Shown here piece after piece: positions 61,125 through 64,000 of a stretch of 64,000 bases of DNA. The stretch is from Pedobacter rhizosphaerae. GTDB taxonomy: Bacteria > Bacteroidota > Bacteroidia > Sphingobacteriales > Sphingobacteriaceae. The translations under genes and the position numbers were made by a program. A model generated the notes under the pieces. The model had not been told where the DNA came from. It was given only the letters and a program-made list of their open reading frames with translations, and did not search any database. Each line of letters starts with the position of its first letter. Position 1 is the stretch's first letter. The DNA is taken from the NCBI RefSeq assembly GCF_900111155.1, contig NZ_FOGG01000007.1, positions 124,001-188,000 on the forward strand, in the 5' to 3' direction.

Positions 61125-63023
61125 TTACTCAATTACCAGTTGGCTCCAGCCATTTTTAGAGTTTTTCTTCAGTGTTTTTTTCCTTTCCTCCATCACTTTT
61201 TTAATTCTGCTGCCAAATGTCCAGCACGTACTTTGTCTGATAGAAAGCAATTCTGAAAGCTTATGAGAAGATATTTTTCCTTTAGTAGAGTAAATCAGAA
61301 AAATCATATAGAAAGCCTTATTGATTGGTATGCGGGTATTGTGAAAAACAGTATAAGTGGTTACCGATTCTTCATATCCACATTTACTGCACCTCCGGCT
61401 GTGCAGGATATGACCATTAAAGAAATGATCGTTGTTACACTTACGGCAATGGTAGCCATTGGCCCATTTTAGCTGCGATAGAAACTCATAGCAGCTTTCC
61501 TTATCGGGATAAATCTTACTGAACTCTTCAAAATCCACATCGGTATTCATTACCCGGTCGCGGGTTACTTTCTCTACACTGGTTTGAAGCTCTTCATTAT
61601 CTTGCTCTAAAAGCACATTCATCCGCGAAATTTCCTCTGCCTGCTGTTGTAGTAAGGCATTTGCTTCTTCGAGTGATTGATTTTTACTCTCAATAATAAG
61701 CGATTTATGGTAAACCTCTCTCGTACGTTCCTCCACCTTACTTTCCAATTCCTGGTTTAGCGTATCCTTTAACTTCGCATTAACAGCCATCTGGCGGATG
61801 ATTTTTTGCTGCGCTTTATCTTTTTTAAGCTTCAGTATGCGCACTTTATCACCAATGGCAAAAGAAAGGAAGACCATTTCAAGAATAAAGCAAAAACTTA
61901 GGCTGTAATAACTCACCACACCAAAATTTAACCACGATATTCCCAGCATGATCAGGAATTTAAGGCAAAATCCCGCAAATAAAAAGCTATAACCCAATAC
62001 AAAAAAACGAGCTGGCTGGTAACCATTTCTGTAAATGTAGATTCCGGTAAAGAAAGCCACAGAAAGCGGGATGGCTTCCAGAAATTTATAACTAAAGAGT
62101 TGTTGGTCAAATAAATAGCAATACAGAAAAAAAATAATTCTACCCGCAATTACCCATAAAATCAGCTTGTTAAGCTTTGGGGCTTTTGCTTTTACAAATA
62201 GAAGTTCTCTGGTAAATAGGAGGGCAAAGATACTCGTTGCACACAAGGCAAAAGCATATGATACCTGATTCCAGGCGGTTGCATTTGGCCATAAGTATTG
62301 ATAGGCTATACCATCTGTACTCATTTCAAAAAAGCCCACACTTAAATTATACAGTACGTAATACAGGTATTGTTTTTGCCGTATGGCCACAAACATAATC
62401 AGGTTGTAGAAACTGAAGACCAGAATCATCCCATAGAAAATGCCAAAGTAAAAGTATTCATCCAATGCGTAGGAAATGAACCATTCGGCAGATCTAAGCA
62501 CGATAATAATATCCGATATCTGGGAGGATTGTATTTTGAAGTAATATGTTTGAACGGAATTCCCTTCATTTTGTAAAGGGATTTCGAAGTTTTTATGATG
62601 GATTAGCCGCTTATCGAACGCATTTGCATCGCCCAGATGCTCTACTTTATAGGTATTGTTAGGCTGAGGGATGTAAGCTGTAATGTGATCGATGGTTTGA
62701 TCGAAAAATTCCAATAGAAATGATTTTTGCAACAAATCATTGTGCTTAATCTTAATTCGGAACCAGTAGGTCTGATTTATTTTTTTAGTTTGAGGCGTAC
62801 TGCTGCTGCTGGCTTTAAACTTACTGTCGAAAGCCTCGCTTTTAATATCGTCGAAAGAGAATTTTCCGGTAGAATCCTCAATTACTTCAATTTCTTTAAA
62901 GGTAAAGATGTGTTGAGCAACGGTATCCTGCATAGATACCACTTGCTGTGCCGATATTGGCAACCAAGCGAGTAACAGGCAGGCAATAGAAAGAAAAGAC
63001 TTTTTGAAATGAATAGTAAGCAT
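61125..63023 (-). CDS. 7TM sensor (7TMR-DISM) fused to an IS1595/ISXO2-type transposase zinc ribbon and HTH
   Basis: The 632 residues are a sensor with an unusual output. A signal peptide (FLSIACLLLAWLPISAQ) leads into a 7TMR-DISMED2-like extracellular domain (NQTYWFRIKIKH, YYFKIQSSQISDI, about 40-185), then seven membrane helices (about 190-400). A coiled coil follows (about 400-490). Residues about 495-632 match the N-terminal part of IS1595/ISXO2 transposases: zinc ribbon CRKC (526-529) and CSKC (545-548), then VFHNTRIPINKAFY and an HTH (GKISSHKLSELLSIRQSTCWTF). The catalytic DDE domain is absent. It probably acts as a membrane-bound DNA-binding regulator for the SusCD/GH30 locus 280 bp downstream. 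A -7 box ends 7 nt before the ATG. Confidence 0.85.
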   Translation of the reverse strand: MLTIHFKKSFLSIACLLLAWLPISAQQVVSMQDTVAQHIFTFKEIEVIEDSTGKFSFDDIKSEAFDSKFKASSSSTPQTKKINQTYWFRIKIKHNDLLQKSFLLEFFDQTIDHITAYIPQPNNTYKVEHLGDANAFDKRLIHHKNFEIPLQNEGNSVQTYYFKIQSSQISDIIIVLRSAEWFISYALDEYFYFGIFYGMILVFSFYNLIMFVAIRQKQYLYYVLYNLSVGFFEMSTDGIAYQYLWPNATAWNQVSYAFALCATSIFALLFTRELLFVKAKAPKLNKLILWVIAGRIIFFLYCYLFDQQLFSYKFLEAIPLSVAFFTGIYIYRNGYQPARFFVLGYSFLFAGFCLKFLIMLGISWLNFGVVSYYSLSFCFILEMVFLSFAIGDKVRILKLKKDKAQQKIIRQMAVNAKLKDTLNQELESKVEERTREVYHKSLIIESKNQSLEEANALLQQQAEEISRMNVLLEQDNEELQTSVEKVTRDRVMNTDVDFEEFSKIYPDKESCYEFLSQLKWANGYHCRKCNNDHFFNGHILHSRRCSKCGYEESVTTYTVFHNTRIPINKAFYMIFLIYSTKGKISSHKLSELLSIRQSTCWTFGSRIKKVMEERKKTLKKNSKNGWSQLVIE

Positions 63024-63030
63024 CTATCTG

Positions 63031-63038
63031 CAAAGGTA
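63031..63038 (-). promoter_or_regulatory. -7 promoter box of the 7TM/zinc-ribbon gene, 7 nt before the start codon
   Basis: TACCTTTG on the minus strand is a perfect TAnnTTTG, 7 nt before the ATG at 63023. There is no alternative in-frame start before the signal peptide, so the mRNA should be leaderless or nearly so. Confidence 0.55.
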
Positions 63039-63114
63039 CTAAATTGTTCATTGAGCATATGCAGGTTGCTTTACAGTGCTGGATAATCAGAATCTTATCC
63101 GAATTAATTTGTTA

Positions 63115-64000
63115 CTATCCGTTAGTAGAGTCAACTCCAAAGATTAGCGAAATGCTGGTTCCTTTGCCTTCTTCTGATTGTACATCAATATCTATTTTAT
63201 GGAATTTAGCGATACTATGTACAATGGCTAAACCAAGACCAAAACCATTCTCATCGGTGTTACCCCTTTTAAAACGGTCAAACGCATTATCCGCCAGTGC
63301 CTTGCTCATTCCAATACCCGTATCAATAATCTGAAGTACAAAACCCAGCGTGTTTTTTTGCCCCTTAATGGATATGCTTCCACCTTCCAGGTTATATTTT
63401 ATGGCATTGTTAATGATGTTGATTAATAAGGTATGAATCAATGCTTTATTACCTGTAAACCTGAAATCTTCTTCAATATCTAATGAATATACAATTTTGC
63501 GATCCAGGATCCGATCTTCGAGATCTTCATAAATATCATCCAACTCCTGTATTAAACTGATTTCCTCTGTTTTTAAATATTGGTTATTCTCTACTTTGGA
63601 GATCAGTAAAAGGCTGTTGATAATGACCTTTAAACGGTTGAGCGTTTTCAATGAGGCATATATCTTATTTTCATGCTCTTCCGGGATACCTGGAGTATTA
63701 AGCATATTTTCAAAACGCGTACTCAAGATTGATATTGGCGTAAGTAGTTCATGCGATACATTGGCTATAAACTGCTTTTCAAGCGCAAATAATGTGTTTA
63801 TTTTTCGCATTAACGAGTTTACACTATTATCGAGGATCTTAAAATCGTCTGTATTGGTAGGGATATTTTCGTAATTGAAATGCGCGGGATCATCCACACG
63901 GTTGATTTTTTTATCTATAATCAGATAAAAGGGTTTTAGCAGGAAGTTGGAAAACGTGAAATCAGCAATAAGTGTAATGAGTAAGGCAGCTACCAGAACG
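63115..64000 (-). CDS. Sensor histidine kinase, N-terminus beyond the window
   Basis: The frame is open past the right edge; the visible 5' part at 63898-64000 codes a hydrophobic segment (VLVAALLITLIADF) and a juxtamembrane linker, so the GTG at 63897 is not the true start. The C-terminal kinase core is complete: H-box ANVSHELLTPISIL with the phospho-accepting His, N-box LINIINNAIKYN, G1 IIDTGIGMS, F-box/G2 FDRFKRGNTDENGFGLGLAI. It phosphorylates a response regulator that should lie further right. The 91-bp gap to the 7TM/zinc-ribbon gene has its own promoter box, so co-regulation is not required. Confidence 0.92.
   Translation of the reverse strand, partial: VLVAALLITLIADFTFSNFLLKPFYLIIDKKINRVDDPAHFNYENIPTNTDDFKILDNSVNSLMRKINTLFALEKQFIANVSHELLTPISILSTRFENMLNTPGIPEEHENKIYASLKTLNRLKVIINSLLLISKVENNQYLKTEEISLIQELDDIYEDLEDRILDRKIVYSLDIEEDFRFTGNKALIHTLLINIINNAIKYNLEGGSISIKGQKNTLGFVLQIIDTGIGMSKALADNAFDRFKRGNTDENGFGLGLAIVHSIAKFHKIDIDVQSEEGKGTSISLIFGVDSTNG

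Noticed and set aside
61125..61541. Annotating the zinc-ribbon part as an insertion-sequence remnant or pseudogene
   Set aside because: The frame is continuous with the sensor, all four cysteines and the HTH are intact, and no DDE domain, inverted repeats or target duplications are visible.
63895..63897. GTG at 63897 as the start of the histidine kinase
   Set aside because: The open frame continues to the right edge and codes a membrane segment, so the true start lies outside the window.
1..64000. CRISPR arrays, rRNA, tRNA, prophage or integrase genes
   Set aside because: No regularly spaced long repeats, no cloverleaf or rRNA-like stretches and no phage or integrase proteins were seen on either strand.

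Overview
The window looks like chromosomal DNA of a free-living, glycan-degrading Bacteroidota, most likely a Sphingobacteriaceae member close to Pedobacter. The evidence is AT-rich DNA, two SusC/SusD pairs, a FecI/FecR/TonB-receptor signalling set, paired DUF5686 proteins, a Bacteroidota-type YebC, and many matches to the Bacteroidota -7 promoter box TAnnTTTG. I saw no rRNA, tRNA, CRISPR array, prophage or complete insertion sequence. Genus-level placement is inference.

Layout. 1-2435: the 3'-truncated end of a PBP4-type carboxypeptidase (dacB) and asd. 2925-15631: a minus-strand block of sugar isomerase/epimerase TIM barrels, Gfo/Idh/MocA oxidoreductases, a DUF1080 (3-keto-disaccharide hydrolase) protein, a nucleoside-symporter-type MFS transporter, a c-type cytochrome, a GMC oxidoreductase and its Tat-exported small subunit. 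15677-20511: a TonB receptor with STN domain, FecR anti-sigma factor and ECF sigma factor, on the same strand. 20707-22462: threonine dehydrogenase and YebC on the plus strand. 22724-36862: an esterase, then a polysaccharide utilisation locus (GH3, GH43-like, GH144-like, SusD, SusC) and a beta-propeller/LuxR one-component regulator. 37006-43022: tRNA hydroxylase TrhO and two tandem DUF5686 proteins. 43273-54345: mostly housekeeping genes (kbl, pheS, an ABC exporter, carA, panB, an RluA-type synthase) with a TetR regulator, a Fic protein and unknown secreted proteins. 54935-60844: a second utilisation locus (GH30, SusD, SusC). 61125-63023: a 7TM sensor fused to a transposase-type zinc ribbon. 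63115-64000: a histidine kinase cut by the right edge.

How the parts may work together. Six twin-arginine signal peptides, a GMC dehydrogenase with a three-Cys motif, a cytochrome c and a DUF1080 protein suggest that glycosides are oxidised at C3 and cleaved in the periplasm. The products would then be isomerised and reduced by TIM-barrel and Gfo/Idh proteins and imported by the MFS transporter. The sigma/anti-sigma/TonB set just upstream may control this pathway. The GH144+GH3 locus points to beta-1,2-glucan (sophoro-oligosaccharides); the GH30 locus points to another beta-glucan. A 22-bp motif shared by the GMC/subunit-3 operon upstream region and the SusC upstream region may link two of the loci.

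The two most unusual observations are the 7TM-sensor/transposase-zinc-ribbon fusion next to the GH30 locus and the dense cluster of Tat-exported oxidative sugar enzymes. Several genes also carry a -7 promoter box only 4 to 9 nt before the start codon, which predicts leaderless or nearly leaderless mRNAs.
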